A stretch of 64,000 nucleotides of DNA from Pigmentiphaga kullae (GCF_004216695.1 NZ_SGXC01000001.1:682001-746000); one strand, 5' to 3'. Counted from the first letter of the stretch, positions 16,332 through 25,387 are shown. Made by a program: numbers and translations. Notes: generated from the sequence alone by a model not told the origin.

Positions 16332-17294
16332 TCAGTTCAACTGGATGTTGGCGCGCGAGATGATGTCTTTCCACCGCTTCGTCTCTTCGCTGGAAAGCTT
16401 GGCCAGATCCTCGCTGGTCCCGGGGAACGGCAAGGCGCCCTGCTCGGCCAGTTGCGCAGCCATGGCTTTTTCCTTGGCGATGCCGATGATCGTTGTTTCC
16501 AGTTTCTTGATGATCTGCGGACTGGTGCCGGCCGGCGCCATCAGCCCGTACCAGGACTCGACCGTCGCATCCTTCACGCCGGCTTCCTCCAGCGTGGGCA
16601 CGTCGGGCGCGGCGGGACTGCGTTTCTCGCTGGCCATGGCCAGCACGCGCAGTTTGCCCGGCTTGATATAGGGCAGCACGTTGGGCAGGTTGGCGAACAT
16701 TACGTGTACCTGGCCGGCCAGCAGGTCGGCGGTCGCGGGCCCCGCGCCCCGATAGGGCACATGCGTGAACTTCACCCCCGAGCGCAGCATGAAGAGTTCG
16801 CCGGTCAGATGGTTGGCCGACGCAATGCCGGCGGAAGCCATGTTCAGCTTACCGGGATGCTTGTTGGCGTACGCGATCAGTTCCTGGACCGTCTTCACCG
16901 GCACGTTGGTCGATACCGCCAGCGCGTTGGGCACGGTGGAGAACAAGGCGATGGGCGCGAAATCCTTCTCCGCGTCATAGGGCAGGTCCTTGGACAGCAG
17001 CGGCTGGATGGACTGCTGGCCCATGGTGGCCAACAGCAGCGTATAGCCATCGGGCGCCGCCTTGGCGACGATGGCCGCGCCGATGCTGCCGCCCGCGCCA
17101 CCCTTGTTCTCGACGACAACGGGCTGGCCCAGCACTTCCGACATGCGGGTGGCCAGGATGCGGCCCATCAGGTTGACCGTGCCGCCGGGCGCGAACGGCA
17201 CGACCAGCGTGACGGGCTTGTTGGGATAAGTCTGGGCCTGGGCCCCGGGGCAGACGCCCAGGGCAATCGCGAGCAAGGCGATGGGCTTGAACAT
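16332..17294 (-). CDS. Bug/TctC-family periplasmic solute receptor
   Basis: A 320-residue Bug receptor starting at ATG 17294 behind AGGAG. The signal peptide ends PGAQAQ at about residue 20. YPNKPVTLVVPFAPGG, VVENKGGAGGSIG, HVPYRGAGPATADL and PDVPTLEEAG are present. Unlike the other six receptors here, the first ligand loop reads TVNLMGR: Asn replaces the Asp that in several Bug proteins contacts the ligand amino or carboxylate group. It lies between the lyase gene (48 nt upstream) and the racemase gene (32 nt downstream), which points to an acidic amino acid or an N-substituted derivative as ligand. Confidence 0.9.
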   Translation of the reverse strand: MFKPIALLAIALGVCPGAQAQTYPNKPVTLVVPFAPGGTVNLMGRILATRMSEVLGQPVVVENKGGAGGSIGAAIVAKAAPDGYTLLLATMGQQSIQPLLSKDLPYDAEKDFAPIALFSTVPNALAVSTNVPVKTVQELIAYANKHPGKLNMASAGIASANHLTGELFMLRSGVKFTHVPYRGAGPATADLLAGQVHVMFANLPNVLPYIKPGKLRVLAMASEKRSPAAPDVPTLEEAGVKDATVESWYGLMAPAGTSPQIIKKLETTIIGIAKEKAMAAQLAEQGALPFPGTSEDLAKLSSEETKRWKDIISRANIQLN

Positions 17295-17341
17295 GATTGC
17301 TCTCCTGCACATGATTATCAAGTGATTGAAGGGATCCGTGC

Positions 17342-18853
17342 TCACTTCGCTTCGACGGCGACCAGCGCGCGGATGCGTTCCTGCAACGACTCCCGGGCGT
17401 CGTGGATGCGCCGGGCCGTCCGGTCGATGACGGTTCTTTGCTTGTCCAGGCGGGCGCGCTGCTCGCCCAGGTGCTCGAGCACGCGCTTAGGTGCGGGACC
17501 GCCCTGCGACTGGCGGGCGGCCACGTTGCCATGCGGGTCCAGGCAACTGGCCAGGTCGTCCTCGCGCAGCTCGATCCGCCGCCCCAGTTGCTCTCTGGCC
17601 GCCGTCGCGATCATCGCGGGCGTGATCTGCCTGGCCGACAAGCCCTGGTCCAGCGCCTGCCGCACGACGGCGCCGATGATGTGATGCGCGTCGCGGAACG
17701 AGGTATCGGCCTTGCGGACCAGCAGATCGGCCAGATCGGTTACGGTGGAGAAGTCCTCCGCCGCGCGCGCAGCCATGCGCTCGCGGTTGGGCTCCACCCG
17801 TTCCACCAGCAGCTTCATCAAGGTCAGGGCTTTCAGCGCTTCCTCGCAGGCCTCCCAGCAGGTCCGGGTGCTTTCCCGGCTGCTGTCGCCCGAGTGCGTG
17901 AAGTGCGTGGACTTCACGGTGGAGAAAGCCGCCGTCGTCAGGCCGATCAAGTGGCCCGCCTTGCCCCGCAGGTTCTCCAGCACCGCCGGGTTCTTCTTCT
18001 GCGGCATGATGCTGGACGTACTGGCGATGCTGTCCGGGAAGGACAGGAAACCGAACTCCGGCGTGGACCAGATGTAGAAATCCTGCACCAGGCGGCTGCA
18101 CGTGATCATCATGATAGCCAGCGCCGCGCTCAGCTCCAGCGCGAAATCCCGCGAGGCCACGCCGTCCAGCGCATTGGCCAGCGGCTGGCTGAAGCCCAGC
18201 ATGGAACTGGTCAGCGCACGGTCGATGGGGAACGACGTGCCGGCCAGCGCGCAGGAACCCAGGGGCGACGCATTCGCCGTATCCAGCGTGTGCAGCACGC
18301 GATCGATGTCGCGCGACCACGCGTCCACCAGCGCCGACAAGTAGTAGCCGTAGGTGATCGGCTGGGCCGCCTGCATGTGCGTGTAGCCGGGCATCACGCA
18401 ATCGGCATATTGCCCGGCCCGATCCAGCGCGGCCTGCGCCAGGCCGATCAACGCCGTACCGATGCGCATCCCGAAATCCCGCGCCCGGATGCGATCGATG
18501 GTCGCGCCCATGTCGTTGCGGCTGCGCGCCGTATGCAGCCGGCCGCCCACGTCCTGGCCCGCCAGCTTGATCAGATGGGCCTCGTAGTTGAAATAGGCTT
18601 CTTCCCGCGCCGGGTCGAGCTCCACGACGTCCGGGCCGTCGGCCTGCATTTTCAGCAGCGCCTTGGCGAGCTGGATGGACGTGCTTTTGTCCAGGATCCC
18701 TTGCTCGTCCAGCATCAGCAGATGGGCAAGATTGATCTGATGCAGCAATTCGAAATTGGCGAAGAACTCCCGGTTCAGGCGCGGCAGGAAGATGAACTCG
18801 ATCACCTCCTGCGCGAGGGGTTGCTTCAGGCGGGCACTGACTTTGGATTCCAT
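17342..18853 (-). CDS. Argininosuccinate-lyase-like fumarase-superfamily lyase
   Basis: A 503-residue member of the fumarase/aspartase superfamily that should split a C-N bond and release fumarate. The family signature SSIMPQKKNP is intact, as are TARSRNDMG and MPGYTHMQAAQP, which are specific to the argininosuccinate lyase branch. It is longer than the housekeeping enzyme (about 460) and lacks its GGRF opening. It is grouped with a Bug receptor, a racemase and a divergent LysR gene, not with arginine genes. A catabolic role on an N-substituted aspartate is therefore likely; EDDS lyase is a known relative of this kind. ATG 18892 is an alternative start; neither start has a strong ribosome site. 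Confidence 0.82.
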   Translation of the reverse strand: MESKVSARLKQPLAQEVIEFIFLPRLNREFFANFELLHQINLAHLLMLDEQGILDKSTSIQLAKALLKMQADGPDVVELDPAREEAYFNYEAHLIKLAGQDVGGRLHTARSRNDMGATIDRIRARDFGMRIGTALIGLAQAALDRAGQYADCVMPGYTHMQAAQPITYGYYLSALVDAWSRDIDRVLHTLDTANASPLGSCALAGTSFPIDRALTSSMLGFSQPLANALDGVASRDFALELSAALAIMMITCSRLVQDFYIWSTPEFGFLSFPDSIASTSSIMPQKKNPAVLENLRGKAGHLIGLTTAAFSTVKSTHFTHSGDSSRESTRTCWEACEEALKALTLMKLLVERVEPNRERMAARAAEDFSTVTDLADLLVRKADTSFRDAHHIIGAVVRQALDQGLSARQITPAMIATAAREQLGRRIELREDDLASCLDPHGNVAARQSQGGPAPKRVLEHLGEQRARLDKQRTVIDRTARRIHDARESLQERIRALVAVEAK

Positions 18854-18907
18854 GTGGTGGGCCGGTGATGAATGCAGGAATGCAGTCTCCATCTCGGCCA
18901 ACCCATA

Positions 18908-18927
18908 CGTCAAATCACAGATTGACG
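18908..18927 (+). promoter_or_regulatory. LysR-type operator overlapping a -35 element
   Basis: Perfect inverted repeat CGTCAA-N8-TTGACG in the divergent gap between the lyase gene and the LysR gene. The right arm TTGACG can serve as -35, with GATATG at 18945-18950 as -10 (17-bp spacing), for LysR transcription on the plus strand. This layout is usual for LysR autorepression and divergent activation. The repeat is seen; the function is inferred. Confidence 0.55.
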
Positions 18928-18982
18928 GTTTCAAATACAAAAATGATATGCTCGACGCGCATGCATCGGAATGGAATCAGCC

Positions 18983-19882
18983 ATGAACTTCAAGCAGGTC
19001 GAAGCCTTTCGCGCGGTGATGATGACGCGGTCGATGACCACCGCGGCGGGGCTGCTGCATACGTCGCAGCCGAACGTCAGCCGATGGATTGCGTTGCTGG
19101 AGAAGACGCTGGGTTTCGCGCTGTTCCAGCGATTGGGGACACGCTTGATTCCGACACCGGAAGCGGAAGCGTTCTACGCGGACGTGGAGCGCGCGTTCAT
19201 CGGGTTGGAGTCGCTGAACGACAGCGCCAACTCGATCCGGCTGCGCGGCAAGGGATTGCTGCGCGTGGGGGCGGTGGGGATGATCACGCAATGTGTGATG
19301 CCGGATGCCATGCGGATCTTCCGGGAAAAGGTTTCGGACATCCCGGTGGTGGTCAATACCGGTGGATCGGATGTCGTGGCGAAATGGGTGGCGACAGGGT
19401 ATTGCGATATCGGGTTTTGTTCGATACATACCGATCTGCCGAGTTTGCAGTATGAGCGGATCAATACGGCTTACGGTGTGGGGGTCGTGCCGAAGAAGCA
19501 CAGGCTTGCCAGGAAGAAGGTGCTCAAGCCTTCGGACTTCGACGGGGAGGATTTCATTTCGCTGCCGGCGGGGAGTTTCAATCGGGCGGCGATTGATCGG
19601 CACTTTGTGCGGGATAAGCGGGTGCTGTCGATCGAGACACCTTATGCGACGACGATATGCACCATGGTGGCTAAGGGGTTGGGGGTATCGATTGTGAATC
19701 CGGTGGTAGCGAGGGCGATGCGGGTTCCGGGGGTTTGCGAGGTGGGGTTTTCGGAGAAGGTGGAGCTTTATAGTTATGCGGTTACGTCGGAGAATTTTCC
19801 GGTTGGGGCGTTGGCTAGGCGGATGGGGGATTGTGTGAAGGAGGTTTTTTCCGGTTTCAACAACGCCCTGGTGGACGTCTGA
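18983..19882 (+). CDS. LysR-family transcriptional regulator
   Basis: About 299 residues, with an N-terminal helix-turn-helix (MNFKQVEAFRAVMMTRSMTT, then AAGLLHTSQPNVSRW) and a C-terminal effector domain containing DIGFCS and CTMVAKGLGVSIVNP. It is transcribed divergently from the lyase/Bug/racemase genes and is their probable regulator. Start ATG 18983 has GGA seven bases upstream; ATG 18971 is in frame too. Anomaly: from about 19600 the coding strand turns strongly G- and T-rich with GGG, GGT and TTT codons unlike the first half, while the reading frame stays open. Confidence 0.9.
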   Translation: MNFKQVEAFRAVMMTRSMTTAAGLLHTSQPNVSRWIALLEKTLGFALFQRLGTRLIPTPEAEAFYADVERAFIGLESLNDSANSIRLRGKGLLRVGAVGMITQCVMPDAMRIFREKVSDIPVVVNTGGSDVVAKWVATGYCDIGFCSIHTDLPSLQYERINTAYGVGVVPKKHRLARKKVLKPSDFDGEDFISLPAGSFNRAAIDRHFVRDKRVLSIETPYATTICTMVAKGLGVSIVNPVVARAMRVPGVCEVGFSEKVELYSYAVTSENFPVGALARRMGDCVKEVFSGFNNALVDV

Positions 19883-19946
19883 AAAGCCCCTTGGCGTACT
19901 CTTCTATGTGTGGAACAAGGCGGCGATGGACGAAACGCCACGCCGC

Positions 19947-21146
19947 CTACGATTGCGAGCGCAATTTGTTCGCTATCCGGCCTCGGCGCTTGCGCACCCA
20001 TATCACCAGGCCTGTCACGCTCAGCGCGGCGACAAACACCCCCATGAACGACATCAGCACGCGCCCCGGCATGCCCAGCAGCCGGCCGGAGTGAAGCGGC
20101 AACTGGGCCTGCATGAAGACGTCGCCCGCGGTGCCTTGACCCGGCACCTTTTCGCCAACGACCGCCCCCGAGTCCCCGTCCAGGTAGAGAACCTCGTTGC
20201 CCATGCCGTCGTCATCCCGGTCGTTTTCGGGCGTGAAGAACGCCACGCCGTAGATGCCGAAGCGCTGGGCATAGAAGATGGATCCGGCGGGAGCGGTCCA
20301 GCCGCGGCGGCGGCCCTCGGCCTCGGCCACTTCGATAGCCCGCTCTCGGCTCAGCAGCGGGTCGGCCAGTTCCCGCTCGCGACTGCCCTGGCGCGACTGA
20401 AATGGCGAGGGAGTCAGAGGCGATAGCATCGATACCAGCGGCCGCATCACCTGAGTCCCCAGGTTCAGCGATACCGAGGTCACGGCCAGCATCAGCAGCA
20501 GACCCCATACCCACACGCCGCCGGAGCGGTGGAGATCGAAATTGAGCTTGGCGCCGCCCTGGCGCAGCCGGAAGCTCAGCGACTTGCGCCAGGAGCGCGC
20601 GCTGGGAAAGGAAATCCAGAGCGCAAGAAAACAGTCGACGGTCCACACCGCCGACACAACCCCCATCAGCCACACCCCGAATTCGATGCCCCAACCTTTG
20701 GGAATGTGCATGGTGTAGTGCAGCTTATAGAGGAAGGGCAGCAGGTTCTCGCGCGACAACGATATTCGTCCCCACTGCCTGTGGCCCTGGGCCTGGCCGG
20801 TGGCCGGGTCCAGGGCCAACTGGTTGAAGCCGAGGGCGTATGGTGCGCCGGTGTCGGGATCGATGCGCGCGGCCACGCCCAGCATCGCCGTGTGGCCGGG
20901 TTCCAGCGTCAGCGGCAGGAAGCTGACCCGCAGGCGCGGATCGGCCGCCTCGGCCCGGCGCGCCAGTTCCAGAGGTGCAAGCGGGGTATCCGTCGCACCG
21001 GAGTCAGCCCGGAACAGTCGGGGATTGGCCCACTCGTCGAGTTCGTGGTCCCAGGCAATCACCGCGCCCGTCAAGCCGGCGATGAACAGGAAACCGGCGA
21101 TGAACAGGCCGCACCAGCGGTGCAGCACTACCAGCGCGCCGCGCAT
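19947..21146 (-). CDS. PepSY-associated membrane protein, iron-uptake linked
   Basis: A membrane protein of about 399 residues with the PepSY-associated helix pattern: an N-terminal helix after LHRWCGLFIAGFLF, further helices around GWGIEFGVWLMGVVSAVW and VWVWGLLLMLAVTSVSL, and a last helix LMSFMGVFVAALSVTGLVIW followed by a basic tail. Two periplasmic loops carry the PepSY-like segments. Such proteins (FpvG- and PiuB-like) act with siderophore receptors, probably reducing ferric siderophores at the inner membrane. ATG 21146 is used; TTG 21161 would overlap the receptor stop. It is the last gene of the second sigma/FecR/receptor cassette. Confidence 0.85.
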   Translation of the reverse strand: MRGALVVLHRWCGLFIAGFLFIAGLTGAVIAWDHELDEWANPRLFRADSGATDTPLAPLELARRAEAADPRLRVSFLPLTLEPGHTAMLGVAARIDPDTGAPYALGFNQLALDPATGQAQGHRQWGRISLSRENLLPFLYKLHYTMHIPKGWGIEFGVWLMGVVSAVWTVDCFLALWISFPSARSWRKSLSFRLRQGGAKLNFDLHRSGGVWVWGLLLMLAVTSVSLNLGTQVMRPLVSMLSPLTPSPFQSRQGSRERELADPLLSRERAIEVAEAEGRRRGWTAPAGSIFYAQRFGIYGVAFFTPENDRDDDGMGNEVLYLDGDSGAVVGEKVPGQGTAGDVFMQAQLPLHSGRLLGMPGRVLMSFMGVFVAALSVTGLVIWVRKRRGRIANKLRSQS

Positions 21147-21157
21147 GCCGCCGCGTT

Positions 21158-23707
21158 TCAAAACCGGTAGCGCGCGGACAGCATCACGTTGCGCGGCTCG
21201 CCATAGACGTTGCTGGGGAAACTCGCGCTGCCGGACAACGCGTTGTAGTACTTCTTGTCGAATACATTGTTGATGTTGAGCCGCAGGTCCAGATTTTGTG
21301 TGGCCTGCCAGCCCACCACCAGGTCGACCACGACGTAGGCGCTTTGAGTAATGTTGAAGGGGACGCCACTCGTGGTGCCCTTGTTGTAGATGAAGCCCTG
21401 GCGATAAACCGACCCACCGATGCGCCAGCCCTGCAGGTCACCGGACAGCCGGTACATGGTCGACAGCTTGAACAGGTGCCGTGGCGTATCGGTGTCGAAG
21501 AGCGCGCCTACATTGCTGGCGGTCGCATCCTTGCGATAGCGCGCGATGGCAACCGTGTAGCCGGCACCCACCTGCCAGTTGGGCGTGATGGCGCCCTGCA
21601 CCTCAAACTCCACGCCCTGACTGCGGACCTCTCCAGCGGCCGAATAGCACGTGACGGTCGGGTAGTTTGCGCATTGAGTCTGGTCGGTGCTGCGGAATGC
21701 GCGGTTTTTCTGGTCCATGCGGAACACCGCTGCCGAGGCATTCAGTGCGCCATCGAAGTATTCTCCCTTGATACCGATTTCGTAATTGCGGCCCACCACC
21801 GGATCGAGCAGCTTGTTGCTGGCATCCCGGTAGTTCTGGGGTTTGAAGACGTCGGTATAGCTCGCATAGATCGCATGCTGATCGTTCAGGTCGTAGACCA
21901 GGCCGGCGTATTTCGTCAGATGGTTGTTGACGCTGTAGCGGTTGTTAGCGCTGACGGAAGGCGTGTTGGAGCTGAAGTTCGGATACGTGTTGACGGTGTC
22001 GTTGTAGTCGAACCAGTCCACCCGCCCGCCCAGTATCAGCTTCAGCCGGTCGGCCAGATTCAGGCGCGTCGTGGCGTACACGCTTTGCTGGGTGATCTTC
22101 GCGTCCATCCAGTCGCGCAAAGGGATGTTCGGGTCGGCCACGGCGCCGGGATCGAAGTTGTACGGGTCGAGGCTGCTGTTGAGCACCAGGCCTTGGCGGC
22201 TGTTGCCGTCGAAATCGATGTTGCGGTAGCTGGCGCCCAGCACGAGCTCGTGCTTGCGGCCCAACAGTTCGAAGGGGCCGTTGGCATACAGGTCCACGCT
22301 GCTCTGCTTTTCCCGGTGGGCGTTGCGCGCGCCGAGCTGGCTGTAGTTGCCGGTGGTAACGCTGTGGCTGAGGTAATGGCCCTGCATGTCGACATCGGCC
22401 TGTGCATAGTAGGCCGAGAGGTGCATACGCCAGCCGTTGTCGAATCGGTGGTCCAGCCCCATGAAGGCGGAGTCGGTAGTCTTGTTCCAATGTTCCCAGT
22501 TACTGGCGTAGGACGTGGACCGGGGCAGTCCCAGATCGCTGCCGTCGCTAGCCACGGGAAGGCCGGTGAAGCCGTTGCCGTGCAGCCGGTTTTCCTGGTG
22601 CAACGCACTGAGCGTGACCGTGGTGGAGGCATCCAGATCCTTCTCCAGGATCCCATAGAGCGTCTGGCCCTTGCTGCTTTCGCCGCGCTTGTAGCTTCCG
22701 TAGTCTTGAGTGGCGATCACCGTGCGACCGCGCAGACTGCCGTCCTCCGACAGCGGACCGGAGGCGTCCAACTCTGCCCTGTAGCGGTCCCAACTTCCAG
22801 CGCTCACGCCGACGGACATTTGCGGCACCTTGGTCGGTCGCTTGCGCACCAGGTTGATGGCGGCTGAGGGGTTGCCCGCGCCCTGCGCCAGGCCGGTGGC
22901 GCCACGCACGATCTCCACGCGGTCGTAGATGGCCATGTCGGTGGCCAGCAGGTCCTGCGACAGGTTGGAGCTGTCCAGGCTCACCGGCAGGCCGTCGTAC
23001 ATGATGTTGTCTACGTACATGCCGCGCGAATAGAAGGATGCGCGCTCCGGCCCGAACCGCCGAAAGGTCAGGCCGGGGGCGGTCTGGACCACGTCGTTGA
23101 CCGTCGCCAGGCCTTGGTCCTCAATGCGCTCGCGGGTGATGACGGTGACGGCCTGCGGCGTATCGCGCATCGACAGGTTGAGCCGGGTGGCCGTGCTCGT
23201 GCTGCCCGTGGTATACGAGTGCGTACCTTCGGTGGTGCTGTCGGCAACAGCCGTGCCGATCACGGTGACTAATGGCAGCATGCCGGCCGCGGGCGCCTCG
23301 GCAGCCGAAGCCGGTGGCGAGGCTGCGGGAGTGCTGTCGGCTCGCAGCACGAATGCGCCGTTGTCCAATTGCACAGCCCGAAGGCCGGTCCCGTCCAGCA
23401 GCAGGCCCAAGGCGCTAGCGACTGGGTAGCGACCGTTCACGCCGGTCGTGCGCTTGCCGTCGCTCTGCTCAGCCGTGAAGCTCAACATGATGTTGGCGGT
23501 GCTTGCCAGCTCGCGCAACGCTGGGGCCAACGGCCCGGCGGGTATGCGGAAGTCGGTGACGGACGTACCGGACGCTTGCGCAGCGCCCTGCGCCCTCGCG
23601 AGAGACGGTGCCCCGACCGTAACGCTCAGGGCCAGTGCCAGGACGGCGAGCGCGACGGGAGATGGATGTGGCCCCCCCGAATGGCGGCCCCGCTGCAAAT
23701 TCGACAT
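21158..23707 (-). CDS. TonB-dependent siderophore receptor with STN domain (second cassette)
   Basis: An 849-residue outer-membrane receptor. The ATG at 23707 has GAGGA upstream. The signal peptide ends near SLARAQG. An STN domain follows (IPAGPLAPALRELASTANIM, about residues 55-125), then a plug with YSRGMYVDNIMYDGLP and DRVEIVRGATGLAQGAGNPS. The barrel ends in a phenylalanine (VMLSARYRF). The barrel resembles receptors for hydroxamate or pyoverdine-type ferric siderophores (FpvA/FhuE branch). It belongs to a sigma-FecR-receptor-PepSY set on the minus strand and differs in sequence from the receptor at 11147, so the two cassettes probably serve different siderophores. Confidence 0.92.
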   Translation of the reverse strand: MSNLQRGRHSGGPHPSPVALAVLALALSVTVGAPSLARAQGAAQASGTSVTDFRIPAGPLAPALRELASTANIMLSFTAEQSDGKRTTGVNGRYPVASALGLLLDGTGLRAVQLDNGAFVLRADSTPAASPPASAAEAPAAGMLPLVTVIGTAVADSTTEGTHSYTTGSTSTATRLNLSMRDTPQAVTVITRERIEDQGLATVNDVVQTAPGLTFRRFGPERASFYSRGMYVDNIMYDGLPVSLDSSNLSQDLLATDMAIYDRVEIVRGATGLAQGAGNPSAAINLVRKRPTKVPQMSVGVSAGSWDRYRAELDASGPLSEDGSLRGRTVIATQDYGSYKRGESSKGQTLYGILEKDLDASTTVTLSALHQENRLHGNGFTGLPVASDGSDLGLPRSTSYASNWEHWNKTTDSAFMGLDHRFDNGWRMHLSAYYAQADVDMQGHYLSHSVTTGNYSQLGARNAHREKQSSVDLYANGPFELLGRKHELVLGASYRNIDFDGNSRQGLVLNSSLDPYNFDPGAVADPNIPLRDWMDAKITQQSVYATTRLNLADRLKLILGGRVDWFDYNDTVNTYPNFSSNTPSVSANNRYSVNNHLTKYAGLVYDLNDQHAIYASYTDVFKPQNYRDASNKLLDPVVGRNYEIGIKGEYFDGALNASAAVFRMDQKNRAFRSTDQTQCANYPTVTCYSAAGEVRSQGVEFEVQGAITPNWQVGAGYTVAIARYRKDATASNVGALFDTDTPRHLFKLSTMYRLSGDLQGWRIGGSVYRQGFIYNKGTTSGVPFNITQSAYVVVDLVVGWQATQNLDLRLNINNVFDKKYYNALSGSASFPSNVYGEPRNVMLSARYRF

Positions 23708-23802
23708 GTCGTTCCTCGTGATCGGACCTCCGGAAATTCCGGTCCCTCATGAGGTAGGTGCCGCGAGAATGCCAATCGGGCAGTCAATGCGGAAAAAATA
23801 TT

Positions 23803-24828
23803 TCAGAGGCGCCGATCCGCAGGGACAACCGTCGCCCAGTAACGGGTACGCCACTGCACGCGTACCGGCAGCACGCTGGGCAGCGTGGCCAGAATGCGAT
23901 CGGTGTCCGCCAAGGGAAAGACGCCTGACAGGCGCAGACCCGCGACCTGGGGATCGACACGCAGCATGCCCGGCCGGTAGCGATCCAACTCGGCCAGGAA
24001 ATCATCGAGGCGCTGCTCGTCAGCCAGGAGTTGGCCCCGAGTCCACGCGTCCGTGTGCTCACCGGCCAGACCGGGTGCCTCGATCGTCTCGCGGCTGAAC
24101 TGCGTCTGCTCGCCAGCGTGCAGCACACGCGTGCTGGCTGGCGTTCCCCGGGAAGAGATCTCAACGGCGCTCTCCAGAACCGCTACGCTGGTGCGTTCGG
24201 GGCGCTGGCGTACGGTGAAACGGGTGCCCAGCGAGCGGATGATGCCTTCGGCGGTCTCCACCAGCAGCGGCCGGGGATCGGCGGACAAACTCGGCCCATG
24301 ACGAGTCGCGACCATGATTTCGCCCGCCACCAGCAGGATGCGGCGCTCACTGGCATCGAATCGAAGATTCACTGCGCTGCCCGTGTTGAGCATGAGCTGC
24401 GTGCCGTCCGCTAGTGCAAAGCGGCGCTGCTCTCCTGTAGCACTCCGGCAGTCGGCCATACTGGCCTGCCAGGGACCGGTACGTGAAACGAGAAACCCGG
24501 CGCCGGCGGCTAGACCGCCCCACACGAGTACCTGCGTGGTCCGTCGACGAACCACGGAAGATGGCCGGCGGCTCGCACCATAGGATGACAGAGCCGTGTA
24601 TGCCGGACTGGGTCCCAACGATTTCATTCGACCCGTGACGGACTCGACGTGCTGCCAGGCAGCTTCATGGTCGGCATGCGCCTGGCGCCACTGGCGCCAC
24701 TGTCTTTGCTGCTCCTCACCCGCCTCACCAGACATCAACAGCGTGAGCCAGTCCGCGGCAGCATCCGCAGTGGCCCGGCTGATCACCCGACCATTGGGCA
24801 GGGTCAAGGTGTCGCTATGGGTGGCCAC
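23803..24828 (-). CDS. FecR-type anti-sigma factor / sigma regulator (second cassette)
   Basis: A 341-residue regulator. The N-terminal DUF4880 part includes AADWLTLLMSGEAGEEQQRQ. A membrane helix lies near VLVWGGLAAGAGFLVS. The periplasmic FecR domain shows LADGTQLMLNTGSAVNL, LLVAGEIMV and SLGTRFTVRQ. The C-terminal part (RLSGVFPLADTDRILATL) is the STN-contacting region. The start is GTG 24828, four nt after the sigma-factor stop, so translation is probably coupled. The gene sits between the sigma factor and the receptor, as in other cell-surface signalling systems. Confidence 0.9.
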   Translation of the reverse strand: MATHSDTLTLPNGRVISRATADAAADWLTLLMSGEAGEEQQRQWRQWRQAHADHEAAWQHVESVTGRMKSLGPSPAYTALSSYGASRRPSSVVRRRTTQVLVWGGLAAGAGFLVSRTGPWQASMADCRSATGEQRRFALADGTQLMLNTGSAVNLRFDASERRILLVAGEIMVATRHGPSLSADPRPLLVETAEGIIRSLGTRFTVRQRPERTSVAVLESAVEISSRGTPASTRVLHAGEQTQFSRETIEAPGLAGEHTDAWTRGQLLADEQRLDDFLAELDRYRPGMLRVDPQVAGLRLSGVFPLADTDRILATLPSVLPVRVQWRTRYWATVVPADRRL

Positions 24829-24832
24829 GGCG

Positions 24833-25345
24833 TCAGAACGTCATTGCGAACAGGCATTCGCGGTTGGCCCTGGCGAGATACTGCTTGACCGAGCTGGCCG
24901 AGACCCCTAGCCGCTTGGCGATCTCGGCGTAGCTCAGTTCGGCCAAGTGTGCCAACAGAAAAGCTTCCCGCACCTTGAGAGGCAATCCATCAAGCACGCG
25001 GTCAATCTCCTGAAGACTCTGGACCGCGATAAGTCGCGTCTCTGGTGAAGGGGCCACTTCTTCGGGCAGGCTCGCGATGGCTTCGAAATAGGCGGTTTCG
25101 AGCAGTTGCCGACGATGGCGGTGCGCAAGCAGCCGATTGGCGATCGTCGCCAGGAACGGCCGCGGCTCACGGATCTCCTCGGTCGCAGTTTTGCGGTCCA
25201 GCAGGCTTAGGAAAGTATCCTGCGCCACATCAGCCGCCGTAAATGTGTCGCCGATGCGCCTGCGCAGCCAGCCCTGAAGCCAAGTGCTGTGCTCGGCATA
25301 CAGGCCGGTCAAGTCATCGGCAAGCGGTAAATCCGGAGCGGGCAT
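24833..25345 (-). CDS. ECF sigma factor, FecI type (second cassette)
   Basis: About 170 residues with region 2 (LYAEHSTWLQGWLRRRIGDT, then AADVAQDTFLSLL and ATIANRLLAHRHRR) and region 4 (LPLKVREAFLLAHLAELSYA, then LGVSASSVKQYLARA). ATG 25345 was chosen; an upstream TTG at 25363 would bring the start almost into the operator. The palindrome at 25369-25387 lies 24-42 bp upstream, so iron control is likely. It should activate the receptor/PepSY genes once the siderophore binds. Confidence 0.9.
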   Translation of the reverse strand: MPAPDLPLADDLTGLYAEHSTWLQGWLRRRIGDTFTAADVAQDTFLSLLDRKTATEEIREPRPFLATIANRLLAHRHRRQLLETAYFEAIASLPEEVAPSPETRLIAVQSLQEIDRVLDGLPLKVREAFLLAHLAELSYAEIAKRLGVSASSVKQYLARANRECLFAMTF

Positions 25346-25368
25346 CAGGGCGAAAGGGAGCAAGTAAA

Positions 25369-25387
25369 AATGAGAATTGATCTCATT
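25369..25387 (-). promoter_or_regulatory. Candidate Fur operator for the second iron cassette
   Basis: AATGAGA-N5-TCTCATT, a 7-bp perfect inverted repeat. Read as the 7-1-7 Fur model it agrees with TGATAAT-N-ATTATCA at 10 of 14 positions. It lies immediately upstream of the sigma-factor start in an AT-rich patch. Fur is the obvious candidate; another regulator is possible. Confidence 0.55.

Noticed and set aside
24882-24960. Riboswitch or small RNA in the second iron cassette
   Set aside because: The region is entirely within the sigma factor gene and shows no conserved RNA motif that I can recognise.
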